Position numbers and translations under genes: made by a program. Below the pieces are notes generated by a model. That model did no database searches. It had not been told where the DNA came from and worked only from the letters and a program-made list of their open reading frames with translations. Of a stretch of DNA of 64,000 nt, positions 28,179 through 37,511 are shown piece by piece. Location: assembly GCA_910587005.1 (NCBI GenBank), contig CAJULB010000003.1, positions 62,001 to 126,000 of the forward strand, written 5' to 3'. Source of the DNA: an uncultured Christensenellaceae bacterium. GTDB taxonomy: Bacteria > Bacillota > Clostridia > Christensenellales > Borkfalkiaceae. The number at the start of each line of letters is the position of its first letter. The stretch's first letter is position 1.

Positions 28179-29684
28179 ATGCAAAACAACAACACAGGGC
28201 GCGCTGCGGGCGTGCTGTGCCACATTTCCTCGCTGTGGGGGAATTACGGCATAGGCTCGCTCGGCAAAGAAGCGTATGAATTTGCCGATTTTCTGAAAAG
28301 CACGCACGTTAAGTACTGGCAGATATTGCCGCTTGTGCAAACGGGTTACGGCAACAGTCCGTATTCGTCCGTTTGTTGCAGTTCGGGCAACCCCTATTTT
28401 ATCGACCTTGAAGATTTGGCGGCACAGGGGCTTTTAAATAAAGCGGAGCTGGAAAGTTGCGAAGTTTTCGGCGGTGACGTCGATTACGATAATTTGTATA
28501 ATACCCGATACCAAACGCTTAAAACCGCTTTTTCGCGGTTCGATAAACACGGCGCGGAGTTTATAAGCTTTGTCGAAAGCGGAGAATTCGACGCGTACGC
28601 TACGTTTATGGCGCTTTGCGCAAGGTTCGGCGGTTCGCTTTTGAATTTCCCCGAAGAATACAGAAATTACAACGGCGAAGCGGTGAAAAAATTCAGAGAG
28701 GAAGTCTATGAAACGGACTATCTTTTCTGGCAGTTTTTGCAGTTTCAGTTTTTAAAGCAGTGGAAAAAACTTAAAAATTATGTCAATTCCCTCGGCATAG
28801 ATATAATCGGCGATATTCCTTTGTATGTTGCTTACGACAGCGCGGATGTGTGGGAGCATCCCGAATTGTTTCAGCTTGACGAGGATATGAACCCGACAAA
28901 AGTTGCGGGCGTTCCGCCCGATTATTTCAGTAAAACGGGACAGCTTTGGGGCAATCCGCTTTACGACTGGGAAAAAATGGCGGAGGACGGTTACGGCTGG
29001 TGGGTAGAGCGCATAAGAAAAGCTTCCGCGCTTTACGACGTAGTGCGCATAGACCATTTCCGCGGTTTGGACAGGTATTACGCAATTCCCGCGGACGCGG
29101 AAACTGCCGAAACGGGCGAATGGCTTGACGGGCCTAAGGAAAAACTGTTTTGGGAAGTGCGCGCAAAGCTTGGCGATATTCCCATGATAGCCGAAGATTT
29201 GGGCTTTATGGACGAGGGGGTTGAAAAGCTTCGCGTTGCCACGGGCTTCCCGGGTATGAAAATCGCGTTGTTTGCGTTCGACGGCAACCCCGATAACGAC
29301 TATCTTCCGCATAATATGCACGAAAACAGCGTTGCATACACGGGCACGCACGATAACGCTACCGCTTTGGGATTGCTTGAAAAAATGACGGAAGCGCAGT
29401 TTAAGGTGTTTAAAAAGCGATTGCGTGCGGAAATGAAAGAAATAGGTCTTGTTTTGCCCTTTGTCACAAGGGAGGAGGCTGCGCGCGCGTTGGTTGCGCT
29501 TACGCTTGCTTCGCCCGCAAAGCTTGCCGTTATCCCCGTGCAGGATTTGCTTGGACTTAACGACGAGGCAAGAATGAATATCCCTTCAACCGTCGTCGGC
29601 AACTGGCAGTTCAGACTTATGAAAAAGCCTTCCCGCTATCACGCGGCAATTCTGCGCAAAATGATAAAAGCTTTTGAAAGATAA
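28179..29684 (+). CDS. malQ: 4-alpha-glucanotransferase (amylomaltase)
   Basis: 501 residues, GH77. Disproportionates maltodextrins and takes part in glycogen or starch turnover. Visible are GVLCHISSLWGNYGIGSLG, NSPYSSVCCSSGNPYFID, IGDIPLYVAYDSADVW, the nucleophile Asp in VRIDHFRGL, the acid/base Glu in MIAEDLGFM and YTGTHDNAT. No glg genes are adjacent. A strong bidirectional hairpin lies between it and convergent spoIIE. Confidence 0.95.
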   Translation: MQNNNTGRAAGVLCHISSLWGNYGIGSLGKEAYEFADFLKSTHVKYWQILPLVQTGYGNSPYSSVCCSSGNPYFIDLEDLAAQGLLNKAELESCEVFGGDVDYDNLYNTRYQTLKTAFSRFDKHGAEFISFVESGEFDAYATFMALCARFGGSLLNFPEEYRNYNGEAVKKFREEVYETDYLFWQFLQFQFLKQWKKLKNYVNSLGIDIIGDIPLYVAYDSADVWEHPELFQLDEDMNPTKVAGVPPDYFSKTGQLWGNPLYDWEKMAEDGYGWWVERIRKASALYDVVRIDHFRGLDRYYAIPADAETAETGEWLDGPKEKLFWEVRAKLGDIPMIAEDLGFMDEGVEKLRVATGFPGMKIALFAFDGNPDNDYLPHNMHENSVAYTGTHDNATALGLLEKMTEAQFKVFKKRLRAEMKEIGLVLPFVTREEAARALVALTLASPAKLAVIPVQDLLGLNDEARMNIPSTVVGNWQFRLMKKPSRYHAAILRKMIKAFER

Positions 29685-29700
29685 TTATAAAGTAAATATT

Positions 29701-29745
29701 AACGCGCGCTTGCGGGCAAAAAGCCCGCAAGCGCGCGTTTTCTTT
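29701..29745. terminator. Bidirectional terminator between malQ and spoIIE
   Basis: A 17-bp perfect stem (29701-29717 with 29723-29739) with an AAAAA loop, followed by TTTTC on the plus strand and flanked by an AT-rich stretch on the other side. Confidence 0.85.
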
Positions 29746-29755
29746 TATTTAAAAC

Positions 29756-32062
29756 CTAAGTATTATCAAAAATTCTTGTGCACAAAACGGTCATATCGTC
29801 GCAAACGGCGTGTCCCGCCTTTTCAAGTGCGCCGGCAAGTATTTTATCGGCTAAATTTTGCGGGTTCAACGGCTTGAATTCCTGCAAAAATTCGTACAGC
29901 TCGGTAGCGGAGGGGAAAGCCGAGGTTATTCCGTCGCTCATAAAAACTACAATATCACCAGCTTTTAAAATTTCCGAGCAAACGGTGGGGTGCAGACTGT
30001 CAAGTATGCCGAGGGGAAGGGAAGCGCTTTCCAACACCTTAATTTCGCCCTCGCGCATAATAATCCCCGCGGGCGAGCCGATTTTTACAAAGTCCGCGCG
30101 TCCCGTTTCAAGGTTAACCGCCGCAATATCAATGCAGGTAAAGCGCTCGTCGCGGTTGAAAGACAGCAGTTTGTTTATGGTGTTCAAAACGTTGTCCTGC
30201 GGCATTTCTGCGCGGTAAAAAGCCTCTATCAAAGAAATCGCCGCCTCGGAAACCTTTCTTGCATATTCGCCGCTGCCCATACCGTCCGAAAGCGCCATTA
30301 AAAACGAGCGGTCGTTAATTCTTATAACGGAATGAGTGTCGCCCGAAACCTTTTCACCGCTTTTTATGGCGTAGGCAACCCCGAACGCCGCGTCTAAGCG
30401 GGGCGGCGCGCCGAAAACATAACAGCTTTTCTCAGTATCGTATTCTATTTTGTCCTTTAAAACATACCTGCGTTTAAGTGTTTTGGAAATAATTTCCGCC
30501 ACGGCCTTGCGGTTGATTTTTCCGAGAATAACGGCGTTTATTTCACAGCCGTTTTCACCGCTTATGTAAATTTCCGGACAGGAAAACCCGTGTGCTGACA
30601 GCGCTTTTTGAACGCTTTCCGAAGCTCCCGCAAATTCGCTTTTAGAGCGCGAAAGGTCAACCGCACAGCTTTTCATAACCTCTGCAACCCCGCGCGACTG
30701 CTCGGCAAGCAGTTTTCTCCCCGAACGCGCGTTTTCCGTTTCGGTCATATACCGTCTGTATTCGGTCAGAACCGCGTTCAGCTCGGCAAGCACTTCGGCA
30801 GGGTGGTTGCAGTTCACCGTCATTTCCGAGGGCAGGTCTATAAGATTGACCTTGCCCTTAACGCACCCCGCGTCGACAAGCTTTTTAAAGCCTGCGTAAA
30901 CGGTTGAGCGCTTGCAGCGGTCGGCTTTTTCGCAACTCTTACAGCATTTTTCTTTAAGTTCGGCAAGCATTTTGGCTCTCGCGGCGTCGTCGTTGACGTT
31001 TTCGTCGAGGGCGGAAAAGGCGCACTCAATTTCACGGAACACCTCCGAAATTCTGTAAAGCTTTTCGCCCGTCTGCTTTTTTGCGCGGTAAACGGCGGTT
31101 TCGGTCAAAACCTCCTTAACAAGCAGTCGGTTTTTAAGGCTTTCGTAGCGTTCGGCTTTGGGCAAGGACGGAACAAGGCACGCAAGCAGTAAAAGCACCG
31201 CGTACATAACTATAAGCGGAACCGCGCAGTTATAACAGCCGATTAGGTAGGAATATCCAGCAAACAGAACCGCGCAAACCGCGCCAGCGCCGAACCTGCC
31301 CGCGCCCGAAAGCAGAAGCGCGGCGATTGTGATAATTATGTATGCCGAAACAAAGTTTGCGTCAAGCGCGGAGAGGGCGGGTGGAAGCGCAAGCACGGGC
31401 GCAACTATTAAGGCGGCGGGCGAGCGCGTAAGCCGTACCGAAAATACCGTTACAAGCGCGGAAAAGCACAGATAAAATGCTTTGCCCGTAAGCGAGTATA
31501 AGCCCGCTCCGCATACCGCAAAGGTTGCCGCAAGGCAGACAAGCTCGTCCTCTTTAAGGCGGCAGCGCTGAACGCGGTACATGCACGCATACACGCTTTT
31601 AAAGCAGAAAAAAGTGAAAATTACGGTAACGGCGGCAGAAATTCCGCGCAGAGCGTACTCGTTTTTTATAATAAAGTCGTGCGTGCCCTGCCACGGCGCA
31701 AACAGTACGTACGGCGCAAGCGATATAAGCAGATATACCGCCGCTTCAAACCTTATTTTTCTGCCCGTGCGGCGGTAGAGGAATACGATTATCGTAAGAA
31801 AAATACCTTGAAACAGCGCGACAAGGCTTGAAAAAATATTCAGATTTACGATAGAGGCAAGCGCAAAAATTATCGGCGTTGCCAGAATATTCGCACCGCA
31901 TAACAGCATTGAAAAGCACAGTCCAAGCGACAGCGGAACGCCTTTTACGGCGCAGTTTGCAGTCACTGCGGCAAGCGCGTAAGCCGCGTATAAAAGCAAG
32001 CTTTTAACGTTGATTTTTAATCTGAAATTCAAATTCGGTTTTAATCTGTTTTTTAAGGGCAT
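29756..32062 (-). CDS. spoIIE: Stage II sporulation protein E (PP2C phosphatase)
   Basis: 768 residues. The N-terminal ~310 residues form roughly ten transmembrane helices. A middle regulatory region contains a cysteine cluster (KEKCCKSCEKADRCK), and the C-terminal PPM/PP2C phosphatase has ALSDGMGSGEYA, VVFMSDGITSA and CDDMTVLCTRI. SpoIIE dephosphorylates SpoIIAA in the forespore to release sigma-F and takes part in polar septation. It stands alone; spoIIA and sigF are not in the window. Confidence 0.95.
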   Translation of the reverse strand: MPLKNRLKPNLNFRLKINVKSLLLYAAYALAAVTANCAVKGVPLSLGLCFSMLLCGANILATPIIFALASIVNLNIFSSLVALFQGIFLTIIVFLYRRTGRKIRFEAAVYLLISLAPYVLFAPWQGTHDFIIKNEYALRGISAAVTVIFTFFCFKSVYACMYRVQRCRLKEDELVCLAATFAVCGAGLYSLTGKAFYLCFSALVTVFSVRLTRSPAALIVAPVLALPPALSALDANFVSAYIIITIAALLLSGAGRFGAGAVCAVLFAGYSYLIGCYNCAVPLIVMYAVLLLLACLVPSLPKAERYESLKNRLLVKEVLTETAVYRAKKQTGEKLYRISEVFREIECAFSALDENVNDDAARAKMLAELKEKCCKSCEKADRCKRSTVYAGFKKLVDAGCVKGKVNLIDLPSEMTVNCNHPAEVLAELNAVLTEYRRYMTETENARSGRKLLAEQSRGVAEVMKSCAVDLSRSKSEFAGASESVQKALSAHGFSCPEIYISGENGCEINAVILGKINRKAVAEIISKTLKRRYVLKDKIEYDTEKSCYVFGAPPRLDAAFGVAYAIKSGEKVSGDTHSVIRINDRSFLMALSDGMGSGEYARKVSEAAISLIEAFYRAEMPQDNVLNTINKLLSFNRDERFTCIDIAAVNLETGRADFVKIGSPAGIIMREGEIKVLESASLPLGILDSLHPTVCSEILKAGDIVVFMSDGITSAFPSATELYEFLQEFKPLNPQNLADKILAGALEKAGHAVCDDMTVLCTRIFDNT

Positions 32063-32153
32063 AGCCCCATTTTATTACCGTACACGCGAAGAAATTTGTC
32101 TATTAATAAGGAAAATTCTGTTATTGAGTAAATAAAATTCAGTAAATAAATAA

Positions 32154-32187
32154 CCGCGCAGTCCGCTGAACTAAGCGGACTGCGCGG
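32154..32187 (-). terminator. Terminator of the dnaA-mnmG transcript
   Basis: A 14-bp perfect stem (32154-32167 with 32174-32187). On the minus strand it follows the mnmG stop and is succeeded by TTATTTATTT. Confidence 0.75.
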
Positions 32188-32204
32188 CGGCGTTTTGATT
32201 ATCG

Positions 32205-34073
32205 TTATTTTTTGTGAGCCGTTGCGAGCCAGACCATTAAAACGGTTACGTCGGCGGGGTTCACTCCCGAAATCCTGCCTGCCTGCCCCAAGGTAAGGGG
32301 GCGGATACGCTCTAACTTTTCGCGCGCTTCCAGCCTTAAACCGGAAATTTCCGAATAGTTTATATCGGGCGGAAGTTTTTTTTCTTCAAGCTTTTTCGCG
32401 CGCTCTATCTGCGCCATACTCTTTGATAAATAGCCCTCGTACTTTACCGTCGCTTCTGCGGTTTTTACAACGTCGTAAGGCATATCTTCAAGTATGTTAA
32501 AGTGCGCGCATACGTCCGCAATTTTTGCGCCTCGGCGGATTAAATCGGAGTAGGTTATTCCGCTTACACCCCCGCATATGCCGTACTTTTGCATAAATTC
32601 AGCGGTTTTTTTGCTGTCCGCGCGGCTGTTTAAAACGCTTAAAATATTCTCGTAATCAGCCTTGCGCTTTGCAAAGCATTGCGCCCTTTCTTTTGTGAAA
32701 AGCGGGGTGCTTTCTATCTTGGGCGTCAAGCGGAAGTCCGCCGTATCGTGCCGCAAATTCAAAGCGTATTCCGCGCGCGAGGTCATCATTCTGTACGGCT
32801 CCTCGGTGCCCTTTGTAACCAAATCGTCTATTAAAACGCCGATATACGCCTCGTCCCTGCCGAGCACGAACGGCTCTTTCCCCAAAATTCTATAAGCCGC
32901 GTTTATGCCCGCAATAAGTCCCTGCGCGGCGGCTTCCTCATAGCCGGAAGTGCCGTTTATCTGCCCCGCAGTGTACAGATTTTTCACTTTTTTGAATTCC
33001 AGCGTCGGCAAAACGTCTAAGGTGTCTATGCAGTCGTATTCGATAGCGTAAGCATAGCGCATAATCTCGCAGTTTTCCAAACCGCTGACCGAGCGGTACA
33101 TCGCTTTCTGAATATCGTGGGGCATAGACGAGGACATTCCCTGTACGTAAATTTCGTTTGTGTCCGCGCCCTCGGGTTCAAGAAACAGCTGGTGCCGTTC
33201 CTTGTCGGCAAACCGCACAACCTTAGTTTCGATAGAGGGGCAGTAGCGCGGGCCGGTGGAGTTTATTTCGCCGTTGTACAGCGGTGAACGGTCTAAATTC
33301 TTTAAAATAATACCGTGCGTTTCAAGGTTGGTGTAGGCGATATAGCACTCGCGCGAGTTTGCGGGCGCAATTCCGTTAAGAAAGGAAAAGGAGGGGATAT
33401 TGCTGTCGCCGCTCTGACGCGCGCATTTGTCAAAATCAACCGTTCTTCCGTCAAGGCGGGCGGGGGTGCCCGTTTTAAATCTTCTTACGTTAAAGCCGAG
33501 CTTTATAAGGCTTTCGGTCAAAGCGTTTGCGGGGGCAAAACCGCTCGGCCCGCTCTTCTGGCGGTGTTCGCCCGTCACGGTTTCCGCGTTGAGATACACG
33601 CCCGTCGCAAGTATTGCGGCTTTACATTCTATAACCCCGCCGTAGGTAGTTTTAATTCCGCTTACCGCGCCGTTTTCTGTCAGAATTTCCGCGCATTCCC
33701 CCTGCAATATGTGCAGGTTTTGCGTGTTTTCAAGGGTGCGCTTCATTTCGCGGTGGTATGCGTTTTTGTCGCACTGACAGCGCAGGGATTGAACCGCTTC
33801 GCCCTTGCCCTCGTTCAGAATACGTATTTGCAGACAGGTCTTGTCCGCGTTTTTAGCCATTTCGCCGCCCAGCGCGTCAATTTCGCGCACAAGGTGCCCT
33901 TTCGCCGTACCGCCAATGGAGGGGTTGCAAGCCATAAAAGCTATGCTGTCTAAATTCAAGGTCAGCATAGCCGTTTTAAGTCCTAATCTTGCGCAGGCAA
34001 GCGCCGCTTCGCAGCCCGCGTGTCCCGCGCCGATTACGGCAATATCGAATTGTCCTTCAATGAATGTGTGCAT
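32205..34073 (-). CDS. mnmG: tRNA uridine-5-carboxymethylaminomethyl modification enzyme MnmG (GidA)
   Basis: 622 residues from ATG 34073. An in-frame TTG at 34109 lies within an inverted repeat and adds a non-homologous start. The FAD Rossmann motif VIGAGHAGCEAALA is followed by NPSIGGTAKGHLVREIDALG, the cysteine-containing LRCQCDKNAYH and the GTSGYEEAAAQGLIAGINAA region. With MnmE it installs cmnm5 at U34. It follows dnaA on the same strand, an uncommon arrangement because mnmG usually follows mnmE near the origin. Confidence 0.95.
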   Translation of the reverse strand: MHTFIEGQFDIAVIGAGHAGCEAALACARLGLKTAMLTLNLDSIAFMACNPSIGGTAKGHLVREIDALGGEMAKNADKTCLQIRILNEGKGEAVQSLRCQCDKNAYHREMKRTLENTQNLHILQGECAEILTENGAVSGIKTTYGGVIECKAAILATGVYLNAETVTGEHRQKSGPSGFAPANALTESLIKLGFNVRRFKTGTPARLDGRTVDFDKCARQSGDSNIPSFSFLNGIAPANSRECYIAYTNLETHGIILKNLDRSPLYNGEINSTGPRYCPSIETKVVRFADKERHQLFLEPEGADTNEIYVQGMSSSMPHDIQKAMYRSVSGLENCEIMRYAYAIEYDCIDTLDVLPTLEFKKVKNLYTAGQINGTSGYEEAAAQGLIAGINAAYRILGKEPFVLGRDEAYIGVLIDDLVTKGTEEPYRMMTSRAEYALNLRHDTADFRLTPKIESTPLFTKERAQCFAKRKADYENILSVLNSRADSKKTAEFMQKYGICGGVSGITYSDLIRRGAKIADVCAHFNILEDMPYDVVKTAEATVKYEGYLSKSMAQIERAKKLEEKKLPPDINYSEISGLRLEAREKLERIRPLTLGQAGRISGVNPADVTVLMVWLATAHKK

Positions 34074-34087
34074 TGTTATAACATTAT

Positions 34088-34111
34088 TGCCCGAAATTAA
34101 ATCGGGCAATT
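34088..34111 (-). other. Small inverted repeat between dnaA and mnmG
   Basis: TTGCCCGA and TTCGGGCAA flank a short AT loop. It lies directly after the dnaA stop and could attenuate or process the transcript before mnmG. Confidence 0.45.
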
Positions 34112-34113
34112 CT

Positions 34114-35463
34114 CTACTTCTTTAAAATAACGTTTTTAATGTCGTCTACGTCCTTGGCGATTTTTTCGTTGACGCGGCAAAGCTCTTCAACCTTGTTGCG
34201 CGAATACAAAATAGTGGTGTGGTCGCGCCCGCCCAAAACTTCGCCTATGGTTTTAAGCGGTAAAAACAGTATGTCGCAAAGCAGATAGCAACAAATCTGT
34301 CGGGGAATGACAACCTCTTTTTTCTTGCTTTTGCCCAGTAAATCGTTTTTGTTTATGCGGTAGTAATTCGTCACCGCCGTTATAACGCTTTCGGGGGTAA
34401 CTTCTTCCTTTCCGCCCTCGGAAACCGCCTCGTTCAAAGCGCTTCTTGCAAAGGCTACCGTAATGGGCACCTCGTGCAAGCGCGAAGCGAGAATAACCTT
34501 GTTCAGTCTGCCTTCAAGCGTTCTTACGTCGTCGCCCGAATCCTGCGCAAGGAAGGATAGCACGTCCTCGGGAACAATGCACTTTTTATCGAAAGCCTTG
34601 CGCTTTAAAATGGCTATTTTGGTTTCGAAGTCGGGGGGCAGAATGTCAAACAGCAATCCGCCCGCAAAACGCGTGCGCAGTCTGTCTTCAAGCTCGGTCA
34701 GCTCCTTGGGTGGGTGGTCGCTGGTTATAATAATCTGCTTGCCTTTTGAAACAAGCTCGTTAAACGTGTGGAAAAATTCTTCCTGAACGGATTTCGCCTT
34801 TTCAATAAACTGAATATCGTCAATAATCAGCACGTCCGCATTGCGGTAGTATGCGCGGAGCTTGCTTCCTTTATCGCGTGCGTCTGCGCCTCGGCGGACG
34901 AATAACGTATCTATAATTTCGTTTACAAACTGCTCGCAGGTAACGTAAATTACCTTTAAATCGGGCTTTTCAACTACTATTTTGTTTGCGATTGCCTGAA
35001 TTAAGTGGGTTTTGCCCAAGCCCGAACCGCCGTAAATAAACAAGGGGTTGTAAGTGCCGGCGGGGTCTTCCGCAACGGCAAGCGCGGCGGAATATACAAA
35101 CTCGTTATTTTTTCCGACTACGAAGTTGTCGAATGTGAATTTTTTGTTTAAGTTTGCGGGCGGGGCAACAAATTCCTCGCTGGGCGCATTGTATGCAAAA
35201 CCGTCGCTGCCCTCTACTTTAAGACGGAAGTCTGAAACGCCCACGTCGGCTTTAATAATCGCCTCGCGCATTTTTTCGGCAAGGGTACTCGTAATATATT
35301 TTGCAAACGTTTCCGTAGGAGTCTGCAAAACTATAAACCTTCCGTCTATGTCAACGGGGATAAGCTTTTCAATGTAGGTGGTGTACGTTATAGGCGTAAC
35401 AAGCTCCTGCATTTTCTGTCTTATCGGGTCGTATATAAAGTCGAAGTTTCCCTTTTCTGCCAT
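34114..35463 (-). CDS. dnaA: Chromosomal replication initiator DnaA
   Basis: 449 residues. Domain I at the N terminus, AAA+ domain with Walker A GGSGLGKTHL (near 147), Walker B DVLIIDDIQF, the sensor and arginine-finger region, and the C-terminal DNA-binding GGRDHTTILYSRNKV. It binds DnaA boxes at oriC to open the origin. It is divergent from recF across 123 bp and lacks the usual downstream dnaN. Confidence 0.98.
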   Translation of the reverse strand: MAEKGNFDFIYDPIRQKMQELVTPITYTTYIEKLIPVDIDGRFIVLQTPTETFAKYITSTLAEKMREAIIKADVGVSDFRLKVEGSDGFAYNAPSEEFVAPPANLNKKFTFDNFVVGKNNEFVYSAALAVAEDPAGTYNPLFIYGGSGLGKTHLIQAIANKIVVEKPDLKVIYVTCEQFVNEIIDTLFVRRGADARDKGSKLRAYYRNADVLIIDDIQFIEKAKSVQEEFFHTFNELVSKGKQIIITSDHPPKELTELEDRLRTRFAGGLLFDILPPDFETKIAILKRKAFDKKCIVPEDVLSFLAQDSGDDVRTLEGRLNKVILASRLHEVPITVAFARSALNEAVSEGGKEEVTPESVITAVTNYYRINKNDLLGKSKKKEVVIPRQICCYLLCDILFLPLKTIGEVLGGRDHTTILYSRNKVEELCRVNEKIAKDVDDIKNVILKK

Positions 35464-35586
35464 AATAGTGCGATTTTCCTTTGAGTTTTTAAAAAATATC
35501 TGTTAAAATAGTTGAGTAAAAACAGGTAAAGCTGTTCACCAATTATAATACAAAAATTATTTAAAATAAAGTGTTTTGACCGAAAA
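35464..35586. other. dnaA-recF divergent intergenic region
   Basis: 123 AT-rich bases with a TATAAT at 35544 on the plus strand and an overlapping TATAAT on the minus strand. No sequence close to a TTATCCACA box is visible, so there is no support for oriC here. Confidence 0.6.
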
Positions 35587-36672
35587 ATGCGCATAAAAAA
35601 TTTGAATTTGAAAAATTTCAGAAATTACGCCGACGAAAGTATAACTTTCGGTGACGGGCTTAACGTGCTGTTCGGCAGAAACGCACAGGGCAAAACCAAC
35701 TGCGCCGAGGCGGTATTTTATCTTTGTACGGGCGTTTCCGCGCGAACAAAGCGCGACAAACAGCTTATCCGTCACGGAGAAAGCTTTGCCGAGCTTTCCG
35801 CAACTGCTGACGGGCGGTACGGCAATATAGAAATTTACGCAAAAATTACCGAAACGGGCAGAGAATTCAAGGTAAACGGCAACAAAATTACCCGAAGCGC
35901 GGACGTTATGGGTAATCTGTTTTCCGTTTTCTTTTCCCCGCAGGAACTACGGCTTATTCAGGACGGGCCGGACGAGCGCAGAAGATTTTTAAACGTTTCA
36001 ATCTCGCAGCTGTCAAAGCCGTACTATACGGCTCTTTCCCGCTACAATAAAATTTTGGAACAGCGCAACAATCTTTTGAAAAACCGAGATTTGGATTTGG
36101 TTTACGAAACCTTGCCCGTGTGGGACGCCCAGCTTTCCAAATACGCGGCAACGGTTGCTTCCAAACGCGCGGAATATATAGAGATGCTTGCCCCGCTTGC
36201 CAAGGAAGCGCACTCGTTTTTGACGGACGGAGGGGAAATTTTGACCATTTCACCCGAAAAAAAATATAAGGGAAGCGAGGCGGAGCTTGAAAAACGGCTT
36301 TTCGACGAGCTTTCGAACAATTACGAGCGCGATATCCGTTTAGGCTTTACTGCAAGCGGTCCCCACCGCGACGATATGGATATAGACATCGACGGAATAG
36401 ACGCAAAAACTTACGCCTCGCAAGGACAGACGAGGACGGCGGCACTGTCCGTCAAGCTTGCGGAGGTGGAAATTTTCAAAACGCTTTCGGGCGAGTACCC
36501 CGTGCTTATTTTGGACGACGTTATGAGCGAGTTAGACCTGCCCAGAAGAAAAAAACTTGTCGAGCGCACCGCGGGCTTGCAGACGATTTTAACCTGTACG
36601 CATGCGGAACGCGTGCTGTACGGCAAGACCGCTGTCAAAATCAAAATAGAGGGGGGCGCGGTCAAACGGTGA
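35587..36672 (+). CDS. recF: DNA replication and repair protein RecF
   Basis: 361 residues. SMC-like ATPase with Walker A FGRNAQGKTNCAEAV (near 30), the family signature QDGPDERRRFLNVSISQL, GPHRDDMDI and the Walker B/D-loop YPVLILDDVMSELD. It loads RecA at gaps. Divergent from dnaA; it overlaps the PHP gene start by 4 bp (GTGA), indicating an operon recF-PHP-vanW. Confidence 0.96.
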   Translation: MRIKNLNLKNFRNYADESITFGDGLNVLFGRNAQGKTNCAEAVFYLCTGVSARTKRDKQLIRHGESFAELSATADGRYGNIEIYAKITETGREFKVNGNKITRSADVMGNLFSVFFSPQELRLIQDGPDERRRFLNVSISQLSKPYYTALSRYNKILEQRNNLLKNRDLDLVYETLPVWDAQLSKYAATVASKRAEYIEMLAPLAKEAHSFLTDGGEILTISPEKKYKGSEAELEKRLFDELSNNYERDIRLGFTASGPHRDDMDIDIDGIDAKTYASQGQTRTAALSVKLAEVEIFKTLSGEYPVLILDDVMSELDLPRRKKLVERTAGLQTILTCTHAERVLYGKTAVKIKIEGGAVKR

Positions 36673-37511
36673 AAGCGGATTTGCACATTCACACGCATTA
36701 CTCCGACGGAAAGCTTACCCCGGCAGACGTTGCCCGTCTTGCTTTGCGCGCTGGCGCGGAAATAATTTCCGTAACCGACCACGATACAGTTTGCGGAACG
36801 GCGGAGGCGGAAAAGCACTGCGCCGAAGCGGGAATTAAGTTTGTGCGCGGGATAGAGGTTTCGGCATATTACGGCGACGTGAAAATTCATACTCTCGGCT
36901 ACGGTATGGATTTGGAAAATACAGCTTTCAAAAGCTTTTTAAAGGCGTTGAAGGACGGTTCGATAAAACGTACCGAGGACATAATTTTCAAGCTTAACCG
37001 CGCGGGCGTTGCGCTGACTTTTGAAGACGCCGCCGCGGAAAGGTATTCTGCCGAAACGCCCTTGCACGCAATGCACATAGCCGGGGCGGGCGCAAAAAAG
37101 GGCTATTCAAGCTCGCCGTTCGCGTTTTTTACAAAATACCTTGCTTACGGCAAGCCCGCTTTTTCAAGCGTTTGCAGACCTTTGCCCGAGGAAACCGCGC
37201 AAATAATAACCGCCGCGGGCGGTATATGCTCGCTTGCCCACCCCGCAAGAATAGATTTGTCCGCAGAGGAAAAAATTGCACTTATAAAACGTATGAAGGT
37301 ATGCGGGCTTTGCGGGATAGAAGCGGTTTATTCTGGGCATACTGCTAAGGAAACGGCATACTATAAGGAGATTGCAAATACGTTCGGGCTTATGGTTACG
37401 GGCGGTTCCGATACTCACACTGCGGAAGGCAACAGACAAATCGGAACGCCGTATTTTCAGCCCGAAAACGCGCTTTTGCAGAAACTCGGTTTTGATAAAA
37501 AGGATATTTAA
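36669..37511 (+). CDS. PHP-domain metal-dependent phosphoesterase
   Basis: 280 residues starting at GTG inside the recF stop. Metal ligands are in DLHIHTHYSDG, VTDHDTV, GIEVSAYYGD, LAHPARID and GGSDTHT, the full PHP set. Relatives hydrolyse nucleoside 3',5'-bisphosphates or histidinol phosphate; the short TrpH/YciV-like form fits the nucleotide or RNA phosphoesterase type best. Translationally coupled to recF, so possibly linked to nucleic acid turnover. Confidence 0.85.
   Translation: MKADLHIHTHYSDGKLTPADVARLALRAGAEIISVTDHDTVCGTAEAEKHCAEAGIKFVRGIEVSAYYGDVKIHTLGYGMDLENTAFKSFLKALKDGSIKRTEDIIFKLNRAGVALTFEDAAAERYSAETPLHAMHIAGAGAKKGYSSSPFAFFTKYLAYGKPAFSSVCRPLPEETAQIITAAGGICSLAHPARIDLSAEEKIALIKRMKVCGLCGIEAVYSGHTAKETAYYKEIANTFGLMVTGGSDTHTAEGNRQIGTPYFQPENALLQKLGFDKKDI

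Noticed and set aside
34074..34109. TTG start adding 12 residues to MnmG
   Set aside because: The added part is an inverted repeat, and the family start fits ATG 34073.
35464..35586. oriC between dnaA and recF
   Set aside because: AT-rich, but no recognisable DnaA boxes or box cluster.
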